From the NCBI GenBank assembly GCA_964397565.1, contig CAYNJC010000020.1, forward strand, positions 1 to 64,000: a stretch of 64,000 bases of DNA, written 5' to 3'. Shown here piece after piece: positions 26,336 through 35,975 of the stretch. The translations under genes were made by a program, and so were the position numbers. The notes beneath the pieces are model-generated. The model was not told the origin of the DNA, made no database searches, and was given only the letters and a program-made list of their open reading frames with translations. Each line of letters begins with the position of its first letter. Position 1 is the stretch's first letter. The DNA comes from JAPLST01 sp964397565 (GTDB lineage: Bacteria > Auribacterota > UBA3054 > JAPLST01).

Positions 26336-28627
26336 ATGATGCAATCGTTCCTGACATCCGCGCACTGGCTCACCAGCATCCCGCACTGGCTGTTTGCCGT
26401 AGCGGTGCTGGTCATGGCGCTGGCGCTGGCGCGCTCGCTGCGCTGGCAGATTCACGAAGTGCCGCTGGTACCGCGCTGTTTCATCATTGCCCTGCGCGTG
26501 TTGATTTTGCTGACGCTACTGGTGTGTGCGCTGCGTCCGTCCTTGCCGAATGTGCTGGATCAGCGGGCGCAGGGCGCGCCGTGCCTGTATCTGTTTCGCG
26601 ATGTCTCGCACAGCATGACGCGCGCGGATCGCGGCATGGGGCCCGTCACGCGCATCAACGTTTGTGACGCGGCAGCCGAGGCCATTGTGCGCGCGGCGCC
26701 CGGCTACGACATCAAGACAATCTGGTTCGATACTGGCGCGCGCTCCGCGCCAGCTGCGAATCTGCCCGCGCCACCGGCCGCACTGGCTGCGACCGACCTG
26801 ACGTATCCGCTCACAAGTCTGCGCAGCATGCCGATACTGCCGCATTCCCAGGCCGTGCTGTTCTCGGACGGATGTCACACGGCCAACAACGAAGTGCATG
26901 CCGCGCTGGCGGAGTACTCGGCGGCCGGCGCCGTGCCGCTGCACACCGTCTGTGTGCCGCCGGGCACACCCGTGCCGCGTGCCGCGCTGACGGCCGTGAC
27001 CATGCCGGCGCACGCATGGCAAGGCGAACGCGTCATGATTGCCGCCCAAGTCGCACTGCGCGATCTCGCCCGTGATGCGACCATCGAATTGCTCATGGAC
27101 GGCAATAGCATTGCGCGCCGTGCGCTGGCGTGTACCGCGGCACAACAGCGCGTGACGTTCACTACTACGCCCGCCCGCCACGGCCTGCGTGTCTACACGT
27201 TGCGCGTCACGTCACCCGAACCAAACGTCGATCTGCGCGCTGCCACCGCTGCGTGCGCGCTGCAGGTCTCGCGCCGCACGTATCGCGTGCTGTACCTCGA
27301 GGGCACGGATAGGAACGGCTACACCGGCGAACCGGTGTATAATAATGTGCCAAATGCGCTTAAAGAAGCGGACGATATTGCGTGTGATACCCTGGTTGAT
27401 CCTGACATGATGAATTCGCCCATACAGGTGAAAGAACCAACCGTGGATGACCCGCGCAGCGGTTATCCATTGACGCTCGAAGGCCTGGCGCGCTATGATG
27501 TGATTATCAACAGTGACATTTCTTTGTCGCGCTTCAGCCAGGCGCAGGTTGACAATACCGCGCGCTTTGTCGAGGAGTTGGGCGGCGGCTATGTCATGAT
27601 TGGCGGTGAACATGCCTTTGGCCGCGGCGGCTGGGACGAAACGCGCATTGATCGGATTTCGCCGGTGGATATGGGCGATGAGCGCTACATGGACGGCCCG
27701 TTCGTCTGGGAATTCACGACCGAAGGGGAGCGGCATCCGATCTTGCAGATTGATCGCGATCCCCAGAAAAACAAGGCCATCCTGCGTACCATGCCGCCGT
27801 TTTACGGCTACAACTCCAGTGTGCGCCTCAAGCCCAATGCCGTGTTGCTGGCGACGCATCCGCGCCGAACCATCGCCGCCGGCGGCAACATGCCGATGCT
27901 GGCCGTCCAGGAGATGGGCCGCGGCCGCTGCATGGCCTTCCTCACCGACACCACCTTCTTGTGGGGTATGGATTTCGAAAAACACTGGGGCGAACCGCGC
28001 GACGCCGACGTCAATGCGCGCGATAACCGCTATTACAAGAAATACTGGCAAAACGCCGTGCGCTGGCTTGGGCATAATGCACTGCGGCACTATTACGAAA
28101 CCCGCTTCATCACGACCGACAAGACGTTGTACGACATCGGCGACGTCGCAACAATTGAGTACAATGACCCGGGTGCCTTCGCCGGCGAGAAATTACCGCG
28201 TGTGACGCTGACGGCCAGCACCGCCGACGGCACGCAGGCAACAATGACAATGCAGCCGGACGCGGCGCGCGCGCTGTTTGCCTGCACTCTGGCGTTGAGC
28301 AGCACCGGTCGCGTCGAACTGGTTGCGCGCCGGCTCGATGACCGCAGCGCCACCGCGAGCGTGCCGCTGTTTGTGCGCCCGGTCACGCGCGAGTTGTTCG
28401 AGATCGCGCCCAATGAAAAGTTGCTGGCCGCCATCGCGCGCGCATGCCACGGCCAGGCGGTCATGTGCGGCGAAACGCTGACACTGCCCGCGCCACCGGC
28501 GGCTGGCGAACGACAAACAAAGGCGGACGACCTGCGTGATGTCTGGATCACACCGTGGCTGCTGGCGGCACTGCTCGTGCTTTTCACCGCTGAGTGGATA
28601 GTGCGCCGCACCGTCGGCATGGCGTGA
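26336..28627 (+). CDS. Membrane protein with vWA and GATase-like domains
   Basis: 763 residues: two N-terminal helices (about 15-35 and 48-66), a vWA-like strand with DVSHSM (MIDAS-type), an Ig-like region, a class-I-glutamine-amidotransferase-like fold (YDVIINSDIS, ELGGGYVMIGGEHAFGRGGW) and a C-terminal helix before the end. The GATase-like fold lacks an obvious catalytic Cys nucleophile elbow, so it is probably non-catalytic. The start abuts the previous stop (TAAATG). It is the final gene of the six-gene run from 16.4 kb. Confidence 0.72.
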   Translation: MMQSFLTSAHWLTSIPHWLFAVAVLVMALALARSLRWQIHEVPLVPRCFIIALRVLILLTLLVCALRPSLPNVLDQRAQGAPCLYLFRDVSHSMTRADRGMGPVTRINVCDAAAEAIVRAAPGYDIKTIWFDTGARSAPAANLPAPPAALAATDLTYPLTSLRSMPILPHSQAVLFSDGCHTANNEVHAALAEYSAAGAVPLHTVCVPPGTPVPRAALTAVTMPAHAWQGERVMIAAQVALRDLARDATIELLMDGNSIARRALACTAAQQRVTFTTTPARHGLRVYTLRVTSPEPNVDLRAATAACALQVSRRTYRVLYLEGTDRNGYTGEPVYNNVPNALKEADDIACDTLVDPDMMNSPIQVKEPTVDDPRSGYPLTLEGLARYDVIINSDISLSRFSQAQVDNTARFVEELGGGYVMIGGEHAFGRGGWDETRIDRISPVDMGDERYMDGPFVWEFTTEGERHPILQIDRDPQKNKAILRTMPPFYGYNSSVRLKPNAVLLATHPRRTIAAGGNMPMLAVQEMGRGRCMAFLTDTTFLWGMDFEKHWGEPRDADVNARDNRYYKKYWQNAVRWLGHNALRHYYETRFITTDKTLYDIGDVATIEYNDPGAFAGEKLPRVTLTASTADGTQATMTMQPDAARALFACTLALSSTGRVELVARRLDDRSATASVPLFVRPVTRELFEIAPNEKLLAAIARACHGQAVMCGETLTLPAPPAAGERQTKADDLRDVWITPWLLAALLVLFTAEWIVRRTVGMA

Positions 28628-29224
28628 TGACAAGCACCGACATCTCTGGAGACCCCCACGACCTTGCATCGTGGGTGAAGAAGATTGAGATCAAGGCCGC
28701 GCGTCGCGCGTTTCTCTCAATCTTTGCTCCCATCCCGCCATCGGCGCATGCGCGTCAACGTAACAAGAACATCTGTCCTGAAATTCCGCTATAAGAACGG
28801 GAGCCGCCGGCGTAGAGCGCGCAGACAGGTAGGGCGGTCAGGCCCTTGACCGCCGCGGTCGTTGTTGCGCCATGGTAGCACCGGCGTGCGCGCGCATGCA
28901 GCAACGGCGGTCAGGGCCTGACCGCCCTACCTCAGCCTCCGGCCACGCACGCGCAGGACCCACAACAGATTTGGCTACGTCAGGTTCGCATTTTCCCCTC
29001 TAGCGGAATTTCAGGAACATCTGTTGTAGAAGCGGCTTCCAGCCGCTTAAGTTGACGCGCATGCGCCATCGGCGGGATCGGTGGGGAGCTTCTGCAGACC
29101 CCCACGACCTCGCGTCGTGGTTGAAGAAGATTGAGCCAACGCCCGCGCAGCAACATATATTAATATTTCTTCCCGTCCTGCCGTTGGCGGGACCGCAGGG
29201 AGGATTAATCGTAAATTTGGTATT
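28628..29224. repeat. Nested non-coding repeat element between operons
   Basis: 597 bp without a gene. From outside in: a 44-bp direct repeat (28647-28690 and 29092-29135) containing the hairpin CCACGA..TCGTGG; a 26-bp inverted repeat (28734-28759 and 29051-29076) whose 3-nt loop is also inverted; a shared CCTGAAATTCCGCT arm (28777-28790, inverted near 29002-29015); and an inverted pair of RAYT-type REPs (28828-28854 and 28906-28931). The right half also holds AAGCGGC-ttcca-GCCGCTT (29031-29049). The arrangement is directly visible; its origin is inferred. Confidence 0.75.
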
Positions 29225-32008
29225 ATGAACTCTATGAGAATTACTCGAGCTTGGTTTCTTGCGCTGCTTACCGGCTGCATGCTGGGCACGGCGTCTGCAC
29301 ATGCTGACATGACGCTCACCGGCGGCGTTGTGGATGCATTGACCGAGCGGCCGATCGCCGGCGCGCGGGTCTGTGTCATGGGCGAGATGCGCGGCGTGGC
29401 GCAGCATGCCATCACGACGACCGACGCCGCCGGCGCGTTTGTAGCGCCGCTTCCAGCGGCTATCTGCGCTAACGCCGGTGAAACCGGCGCCACATGTGGA
29501 GCCGCTTCCAGCGGCTATCTCGGCGTGCGTGTCGGCATCAGCGCGGCGCGCTATCAGCCGGTGTTGCTGGCCGCCACATCCGCAGTGATGCAGGCACGCT
29601 TGCTGCGTGCGCGAACGTATGCGGTGCGTGGGATTGTCACGGATGCGTCGAACACGCCGGTGTGCAATGCGCACATCGCGTTGATTGCCGACGACAAAGA
29701 ATGGCGTGCCACATGCCGTGCCTGTGACGTCTGGACCGACGCCGCCGGCACGTTCGAGATTGCGCATGTGCCGGTGAACGCCGGCCCGCTGGCGTTGCAA
29801 GTGCAGGCGCCGGGCTTTGTCACCGCCGGCGGCACGGCGCTGCGGGTCAACCCGGAAGATGGCGATGCGTTTTTCACCGTGCGCCTGAATCGTGGCTGCC
29901 ACGTGGTTGGCCAAGTGACCTGGGACAATGGCGAGAAAGCCACCAATGCACGCGTCTGGGTGCGCGCCGTCAAGCCCGAGGAAGTTGAGATCGACAGCAC
30001 AATTTTGACGTATGCGCCATTCGAGCCGATTGATGGCTGCGTTGCCTACACCGACCGCACGGGTGCGTTCGACATAGCTACTGTTCCATACGGCGTGCGG
30101 TGCACGGTGCATGCGGACGCGCCCGGTGGCATGCCCGATCTGCAAGTGCCCGATGCGACCGAGAATCAGAACAGCAGTGCGGCCATGGACTTGTGCCTCA
30201 CGCGCGGTGATGCCTGGCTGGCGCTGACGCTGACCAATGCCGCCAATACCAGAATCACCAACGCAGTTGTCCAGATGGTACTACAGCATGTGAATTCCGG
30301 GGGTGGCACATATTTTGTCATATCCTCCATCGTATTGCCTGACCAACGCTTGCTGTTTGGGCCGCTGCCGGCCGCGCGCATGCAATCCATCGAGGTCAAC
30401 GCGCCTGGCTATGCGCAATTCTATGACCGGCTGGCCCTCGCGCCCGGCGCGACTTCGCAGATGACCATTGCGCTGCTGCCGGTGCCCATCCGCTATGTGC
30501 AGGTGCTGGACATTGACAGTCTGTGCCCCGTGACCAATGCGACCGTCGAACTGGTTCGGCTCGGGACGCGGGTAGACCGCAACGGTTTTGTCTGTCTGAC
30601 CATGCCGTCATCGCGCGCAGTGACCGTTACGGCGCCCGGTTATGCGCGTGTTCATGAAAGCGTTGATATTGCGGAGCCACCTTGTACCAATATTGTCTGG
30701 CTGGCCAGGCCGTTCGATCTGACGGTGTTTGTTATGAATGCCGTCGGCACGCCGGTAACCAACTCGCGCGTCGAACTAGCCACCGCCGGCTTGCCGATGC
30801 CACATCGATTCAGCCAGTGGTCGCTGATCGAGGACCTTTCGTCGAATGGTGTGGCGGGATTCCGCAATGTGCCAATGTACTCATCGAACTTCCTGGTCAC
30901 GGTGCGCAACAACCAATGGTTTCCGTTGCGAAGCCAAACGATCAAGATTTCCGCACCGGAAAGTTGCGCAATGGGCATTTTCTGTCCGCCGCTGTGCCGG
31001 TTTTCGATTGCCATGACCACTGACCCGTCTAACGCGGTTGCTTCTTTGGAAGGCAGGCTTAACGATGCTGCGTACAGCATGATCTACTTTGGCGCACGCG
31101 ATCAGAACAAGCCATCTACCACCAATTTCATCTGGCATTCTGATTGGATGCCCATCGGCACATATACATTTCGCCTGAGATTGGCGAGCGGCGTGCGCAT
31201 CTATACCAATGTGACCGTGTCACTTTCCACCAGCAATCTGCACTTGTTTGCGACTGCGGACGAGGTCACCCGGCTGCGCATCATCCTGCGACCTGCCACC
31301 ACGAATAACGATATCCGCTCCGTGCCGGTATCTGTCCGAAAAGAAAATGCAGACCCGGGTGTTTTGGAGGCATCGTATGATGTCTGCTTCACGAATGGCG
31401 CGTATGTCTATGCCTGTCCCGAACCGGATGATCGTTACCATATTAAGGTTGACTTGGTAACCACCGCGCTGGTGTACAACAGCGTGTCTGCTCGCAACGG
31501 GCCGCTCTCTGTGGATCTGCCACCGCTCTACACGTTGCGCGGCACAGTGGCCTGCCCGGATCGCACCAACACCCAGAGTCACATTGTCTGTTTGGGAAAG
31601 CCCTCTAACTGCCGCGGCGACTATTTTGCCATTGGAAACGTTGCCGCAGGGGTGTTGCCCGTGACGATCGGGGTCGCCGGTCACAGCGCGACCACGTTTC
31701 CGGTCACGATCACCGATCAGGATGTGGAGCTTGGCACGATCCGCTTGACCGCCACCGGCGCGTCGGTCATCACCGGCCGCATGCTTGGCGGCACCGGGCA
31801 GCACCGCAAAATTTACTGGTGTAACGGATTGGATTTTCAGCGCAATGTCATTGCGCTGGCTGATGACGGCACCTTCCGCACACCGCCACTGACGCGTGGA
31901 TCACTTGTCGCGCTTACACTGTTTGATCGCGACGGCAATGCGACGAACATTGCGCAAGTCCTTCTGACCAACGACGTTATCGATCTCGGCGACCTGCGCG
32001 TCGAGTGA
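29225..32008 (+). CDS. Lipoprotein with carboxypeptidase-regulatory-like repeats, copy A
   Basis: 927 residues, not assigned to a named protein. The signal peptide ends in a lipobox-like LTGC (an SPase I site ASAHA-D is an alternative), then repeated beta-sandwich units of the carboxypeptidase regulatory-like type (GGVVDALTERPIAGARV.., VRGIVTDASNTPV.., VVGQVTWDNGEKATNARVWV..). It is a paralogue of the gene at 32932. N-terminal (about 290) and C-terminal (about 110) residues are nearly identical between the copies while the centre is strongly diverged. A REP-like hairpin cassette is translated around residues 74-100. Likely a surface or periplasmic binding/scaffold protein. Confidence 0.7.
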   Translation: MNSMRITRAWFLALLTGCMLGTASAHADMTLTGGVVDALTERPIAGARVCVMGEMRGVAQHAITTTDAAGAFVAPLPAAICANAGETGATCGAASSGYLGVRVGISAARYQPVLLAATSAVMQARLLRARTYAVRGIVTDASNTPVCNAHIALIADDKEWRATCRACDVWTDAAGTFEIAHVPVNAGPLALQVQAPGFVTAGGTALRVNPEDGDAFFTVRLNRGCHVVGQVTWDNGEKATNARVWVRAVKPEEVEIDSTILTYAPFEPIDGCVAYTDRTGAFDIATVPYGVRCTVHADAPGGMPDLQVPDATENQNSSAAMDLCLTRGDAWLALTLTNAANTRITNAVVQMVLQHVNSGGGTYFVISSIVLPDQRLLFGPLPAARMQSIEVNAPGYAQFYDRLALAPGATSQMTIALLPVPIRYVQVLDIDSLCPVTNATVELVRLGTRVDRNGFVCLTMPSSRAVTVTAPGYARVHESVDIAEPPCTNIVWLARPFDLTVFVMNAVGTPVTNSRVELATAGLPMPHRFSQWSLIEDLSSNGVAGFRNVPMYSSNFLVTVRNNQWFPLRSQTIKISAPESCAMGIFCPPLCRFSIAMTTDPSNAVASLEGRLNDAAYSMIYFGARDQNKPSTTNFIWHSDWMPIGTYTFRLRLASGVRIYTNVTVSLSTSNLHLFATADEVTRLRIILRPATTNNDIRSVPVSVRKENADPGVLEASYDVCFTNGAYVYACPEPDDRYHIKVDLVTTALVYNSVSARNGPLSVDLPPLYTLRGTVACPDRTNTQSHIVCLGKPSNCRGDYFAIGNVAAGVLPVTIGVAGHSATTFPVTITDQDVELGTIRLTATGASVITGRMLGGTGQHRKIYWCNGLDFQRNVIALADDGTFRTPPLTRGSLVALTLFDRDGNATNIAQVLLTNDVIDLGDLRVE

Positions 32009-32098
32009 CCGCCGGCACCTTCGCTTGCCGGGCATACTCTTTGGAATAGCAGCTATCTGAACAGCGCCGGTAGACCTGGCGCCACAGCGCAGTCTTGC

Positions 32099-32344
32099 TT
32101 ATTTCTTGCCACGCCGCTGTACCTGGGTCCGGTATTCAGCGCATTTGTCGGCCGCCATGGCTGTGGCACTGTGCGGACCGAGCAGGCCTTCCGTGCGCAA
32201 GCGCTCGGCGGTTGCATGTGCGTTATCCAGCATTGCAGCCAAGGCTGCATCCAGCGGCAGGTGCTTGACTTCCTGATACACCGCGTCTTTCCACTGCCAC
32301 ACTTCACGCAGGGCTTTCGGAACCTGTTCTTCAGTCTTCTTCAT
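32099..32344 (-). CDS. Putative antitoxin partner of PIN toxin
   Basis: 81-residue charged, helical protein (MKKTEEQVPKALREVWQWKD..). It overlaps the end of the PIN gene by 14 bp and is co-directional, so it is presumed to be the antitoxin. Order is toxin first, the reverse of classic vapBC. No recognisable AbrB, RHH or HTH motif; assignment rests on position and size. An upstream in-frame ATG lies within the PIN gene and is less likely. Confidence 0.55.
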   Translation of the reverse strand: MKKTEEQVPKALREVWQWKDAVYQEVKHLPLDAALAAMLDNAHATAERLRTEGLLGPHSATAMAADKCAEYRTQVQRRGKK

Positions 32345-32816
32345 ATTCAACCTCCAAAGGCGAGACAAGTCGCAAGGGCCGTGTATAGCCCTGTTCAAGA
32401 TTCACACTGGCAAACTGCGCTTCTTTGCGCACATTAGCCAAATGCTTGAAATTCCATGAAAGGATAATGTCCATTTCGCATATAACGGCATAGGCCACGT
32501 GGAGCGCATCGGCAATTTTCGCGGCGGGCACAATGCCACATGCCATATAGCGCCCCGCTAAGCACTTCACGTCAGTTCTTGTGTCTATAGGTAGTATCGT
32601 CACATGCTGCGCGGTCAGCAATTGCAGCATTGCGTCGCGGCGCACACGGTCGGGCGTGCGTTCCAGCTCATCCAGCACGATTTCAGACACAAAGAGTTCG
32701 TAGCGCGATGCGTAACGTTCGAAGAAATCGCGCGTGATGCGCATCAACTCCGGTGTTTCGTCCGCAAACACGAAATTGATCACTGACGTGTCAAGATATA
32801 TGCGCAGTTTTTTCAT
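32331..32816 (-). CDS. PIN-domain ribonuclease toxin (VapC-like)
   Basis: 161-residue PIN nuclease predicted to cleave RNA. The acidic site is visible: Asp in YLDTSV, Glu in SEIVLDELER, Asp in KIADALHVAYA and Asp in CEMDIILSWNFKHLAN. The start at 32816 is preferred because the promoter -10 box overlaps the earlier ATG at 32831; the leader would be only about 7 nt. It lies antisense between the two paralogous lipoprotein genes. Confidence 0.8.
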   Translation of the reverse strand: MKKLRIYLDTSVINFVFADETPELMRITRDFFERYASRYELFVSEIVLDELERTPDRVRRDAMLQLLTAQHVTILPIDTRTDVKCLAGRYMACGIVPAAKIADALHVAYAVICEMDIILSWNFKHLANVRKEAQFASVNLEQGYTRPLRLVSPLEVEYEED

Positions 32817-32829
32817 TAACGTATATTTC

Positions 32830-32838
32830 ATTATAGCA
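32830..32838 (-). promoter_or_regulatory. Extended -10 promoter of the PIN toxin operon
   Basis: Minus strand TGCTATAAT, a perfect extended -10. It ends 13 nt before the toxin start codon. No convincing -35 is seen. Confidence 0.6.
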
Positions 32839-32888
32839 ATTTTACTGTTTGCAAGGTGCAGCGCACAGTCGCGTAGTGCGCCTGCTTT

Positions 32889-32897
32889 TGCTATACT
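32889..32897 (+). promoter_or_regulatory. Extended -10 promoter of lipoprotein copy B
   Basis: TGCTATACT in the context GCTTTTGCTATACT, identical over 14 bp to the rpmF -10 region. It lies 34 bp before the lipoprotein start and diverges from the toxin promoter 50 bp away. Confidence 0.6.
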
Positions 32898-32931
32898 GTT
32901 GCCGTAACGCAGACTATGCAACCTTGCTATC

Positions 32932-35709
32932 ATGTATTATAGACCGCTCATTCGATTTTGTTTGATGCTGCTGCTTGCCGGTTGCGTGCTGGGCAGCGCG
33001 CCTGCACGTGCTGACATGGCGCTCACCGGCAGTGTGGTGGATGCATTGACCGAGCGGCCGATCGCCGGCGCGCGGGTCTGTGTCATGGGCGAGATGCGCG
33101 GCGTGGCGCAGCATGCCATCACGACGACCGACGCCGCCGGCGCGTTTGTAGCGCCGCTTCCAGCGGCTATCTGCGCTAACGCCGGTGAAACCGGCGCCAC
33201 ATGTGGAGCCGCTTCCAGCGGTTATCTCGGTGTGCGTGTCGGCATCAGCGCGGCGCGCTATCAGCCGGTGTTGCTCGCGCTCACATCCGCAGTGATGCAG
33301 GCGCGCTTGCTGCGTGCGCGAACGTATGCGGTGCGCGGCATTGTCACGGATGCGTCGAACGCGCCCGTCCACAATGTGCAGGTCGCGTTGATTGCCGACG
33401 ACCAAGAATGGCGTGCCACGTGCCGTGCCGGTGACGTCTGGACCGATGCGGCTGGCACATTCGAGGTCGCGCACGTGCCTATGAACGCTGGCCCGCTGTC
33501 CTTGCGGGTGCAGGCGCCGGGCTACACCATTGCCGGTGGCAAGGCACTGCGGGTCAATCCAGAAGACGGCGACGCGTTTTTCACCGTGCGCCTCGGTCGC
33601 GGCTGCCGCGTGTCTGGCCAGGTGACCTGGGACAATGGCGAATATGCCACCAATGCGCGCGTGTGGGTGCGTGCCCTCAAACCGGAGGAAGTCGAGATCA
33701 ACAATGAGTTGCTAACGAGCGTGCCGTTTGAGCCGATTGACGGGTGCATTGCCTTCACCGACAACGATGGTACGTTCGAAATCGACAATGTTCCGCCCGG
33801 TGTGCGTTGTACGGTGCATGCGGATGCGCCCGGCGGCATGTCCGACATGCAAGGGCCGTTTACGCCGGTGGATGTGCACAACAGCAAGGACGTGCCGTTG
33901 CGTCTTTCGCGCGGCGCGGCCTGGCTGGCGCTGACACTGACCGATGCCGCCAATACACGCATCACCAACGCGGTTGTGAACATGCTGAAGATGACGGACG
34001 AGCACAGTGGAAACTTCTCCATCATGCCGTCCACGCTGCTGCCGGATCAGCGCGTGCTGTTTGGGCCGATGCCTGCCACCCGCATGAGAAGCATGATCAT
34101 CGCGGCGCCCTTGTGCGCGGAGTATCAAGGTGAACTGGCGCTGGAGCCTGGTGCGACGTCGCACATGACCATTGCGCTGTTGCCGGTGCCGACGCGCTAT
34201 CTGTGCGCGCGTGATGTGGACACGCAGCACGCGCTGACCAATGCCACGTTTGCCGGACCGCAGCAGGTGACCGTGGACCGCGATGGGGTCGCACGTGTGC
34301 CGCTGGCACGGTCATGCAGTGTGAACGCGAATGCGCCTGGTTACGCGCCCGCCGCAATCTATCTCAATCCTGAAGATCTGGAGTTGACCAACACGGTTTG
34401 GCTAGCCAAGCCGTTCGATCTGACCGTGTATGTCTACAACGCCGACGGCACCACGGCGACTGTCGGGCAGGTTGAATTGAACTGTACCGCGCCGGACGTG
34501 AACTACCACAACAACACCAAGCAGTTTGGCAAGATGATCGGCCTCGGGGCGAGTGGCGTCGTCCACTTTCGCACCGTGCCATGCTATGCATCGAATGCCA
34601 CGCTGCGCTTGCGCAGCAATGCGAGTTACTTACAGCTTGCCAGCCTGGCTGTGGGAAACATTCAGGCGGGCACGCAGCGCATCGTGGCCATGACCAATCC
34701 ACCGCTGTGCCGCTTCACCGTGACCATCATTACCGGCGCAAGCAATCAGGTGCAGACGGTGGCATGCATGGTCAAGGAAGCGACCCAAAACTCATGGTCA
34801 GGGCATGAACTGCGCCGCATTACGCAGACAAGCACCTTCTCAGTCTGGCTGATGGACGTGGCGCCCACCGGCACGCACATGTTCACGATAAGGTTTGGCA
34901 ATGGCACGAGCATGCGTACGAATGTCACCGTCGCGCTCGCCACACGCGACATTCGGCTTGCGCCGCAATTCAAAACGTTCGTCCCTTTGCGCGTGATTCT
35001 TCGTCGGAACGGCAAGCCTGTCACGGCCAATGATGTGAATGTCTATGCGCTCAGCCAGGACAAGCGCGAGTACTGCAGCGGCACGCGCACGGCCAATGGC
35101 GAGTACGTGTGTAATGATGTGGACCCGGACACCCGCTACGATGTGCATGTGGGATTGGCAACGACCTCGATTGTGTGCACAGCCATTGCGCCGCGCACCG
35201 CGCCATGGTATGTGGACGTGCCACCATTGTACACCGTGCGTGGCGTGGCCGAGTGCCCGGCCCAGCCAGGAATGCGGATAACCATCTATGCTGGTGGAAG
35301 TTCGCGCGGCTATCCTGCCGGTCGCTTCAGTATAGCGAATGTGCCACCCGGGACGTTTCCGGTGACGGTGGGCGTCGCCGGTCACAGCGCGACGACCTTT
35401 CCCGTCACGGTCACCGATCACGATCTGGATCTGGGCACGATCCGCTTGACTGCCACTGGGTCGTCCATCATCACCGGGCGCATCCTCGGCGGCAGCGACA
35501 AACAGCGCCGCGTACTATGGCAAAACGGATTGGATGTTGCTGGAACTATGACTGCCGTGGCGGCGGATGGCACCTTCCGCACGCCGCCGCTAACCCGCGG
35601 CGCACCCGTAGCGCTGATGCTGGTGACGGGTGCTAATAGCTGGACGAACTTCGGGAAGATTCTGCTGACCAACGAGGTCATGGATCTTGGCGATGTGCGC
35701 ATCGAGTGA
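32932..35709 (+). CDS. Lipoprotein with carboxypeptidase-regulatory-like repeats, copy B
   Basis: 925 residues. A clear lipobox LAGC at the end of the signal peptide (LMLLLAGCVLG) points to lipid anchoring. Domain layout is the same as copy A (29225): regulatory-like beta-sandwich repeats, conserved first ~290 and last ~110 residues, diverged middle. It carries the same translated hairpin cassette (DNA 33153-33227). It was created by duplication with the PIN/antitoxin pair between the copies. Function unknown; probably extracytoplasmic binding or scaffolding. Confidence 0.72.
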   Translation: MYYRPLIRFCLMLLLAGCVLGSAPARADMALTGSVVDALTERPIAGARVCVMGEMRGVAQHAITTTDAAGAFVAPLPAAICANAGETGATCGAASSGYLGVRVGISAARYQPVLLALTSAVMQARLLRARTYAVRGIVTDASNAPVHNVQVALIADDQEWRATCRAGDVWTDAAGTFEVAHVPMNAGPLSLRVQAPGYTIAGGKALRVNPEDGDAFFTVRLGRGCRVSGQVTWDNGEYATNARVWVRALKPEEVEINNELLTSVPFEPIDGCIAFTDNDGTFEIDNVPPGVRCTVHADAPGGMSDMQGPFTPVDVHNSKDVPLRLSRGAAWLALTLTDAANTRITNAVVNMLKMTDEHSGNFSIMPSTLLPDQRVLFGPMPATRMRSMIIAAPLCAEYQGELALEPGATSHMTIALLPVPTRYLCARDVDTQHALTNATFAGPQQVTVDRDGVARVPLARSCSVNANAPGYAPAAIYLNPEDLELTNTVWLAKPFDLTVYVYNADGTTATVGQVELNCTAPDVNYHNNTKQFGKMIGLGASGVVHFRTVPCYASNATLRLRSNASYLQLASLAVGNIQAGTQRIVAMTNPPLCRFTVTIITGASNQVQTVACMVKEATQNSWSGHELRRITQTSTFSVWLMDVAPTGTHMFTIRFGNGTSMRTNVTVALATRDIRLAPQFKTFVPLRVILRRNGKPVTANDVNVYALSQDKREYCSGTRTANGEYVCNDVDPDTRYDVHVGLATTSIVCTAIAPRTAPWYVDVPPLYTVRGVAECPAQPGMRITIYAGGSSRGYPAGRFSIANVPPGTFPVTVGVAGHSATTFPVTVTDHDLDLGTIRLTATGSSIITGRILGGSDKQRRVLWQNGLDVAGTMTAVAADGTFRTPPLTRGAPVALMLVTGANSWTNFGKILLTNEVMDLGDVRIE

Positions 35710-35902
35710 GCGCCGGCACATAGAACACAACGGCTGCCAAGGAGTCTCCGACTCCCATGATCCGTTCGCGGCGAACGAAGTGCCACAAAACCATGCGCGC
35801 CGAAGGGTTGTTCGCAACCCAACGGGAGTATGAAACTTCCACCACGAAGCGCCAACCGGCTCGTCCCGCGGATCGAGTTGCCGGATCTGTGTGCCTGCGC
35901 GC

Positions 35903-35931
35903 TTGACGTGCACGCGCCGGATCGCTACAAT
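35903..35931 (+). promoter_or_regulatory. Promoter of xylA
   Basis: TTGACG (35903-35908), 17-bp spacer, TACAAT (35926-35931), the same hexamers and spacing as the promoter at 45674. About 45 bp before the xylA start; AAGGAG precedes the ATG. Confidence 0.75.
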
Positions 35932-35975
35932 AGCCGCATTGGTTTCAGGCATTATCATGTATCAAGGAGCCGCGT

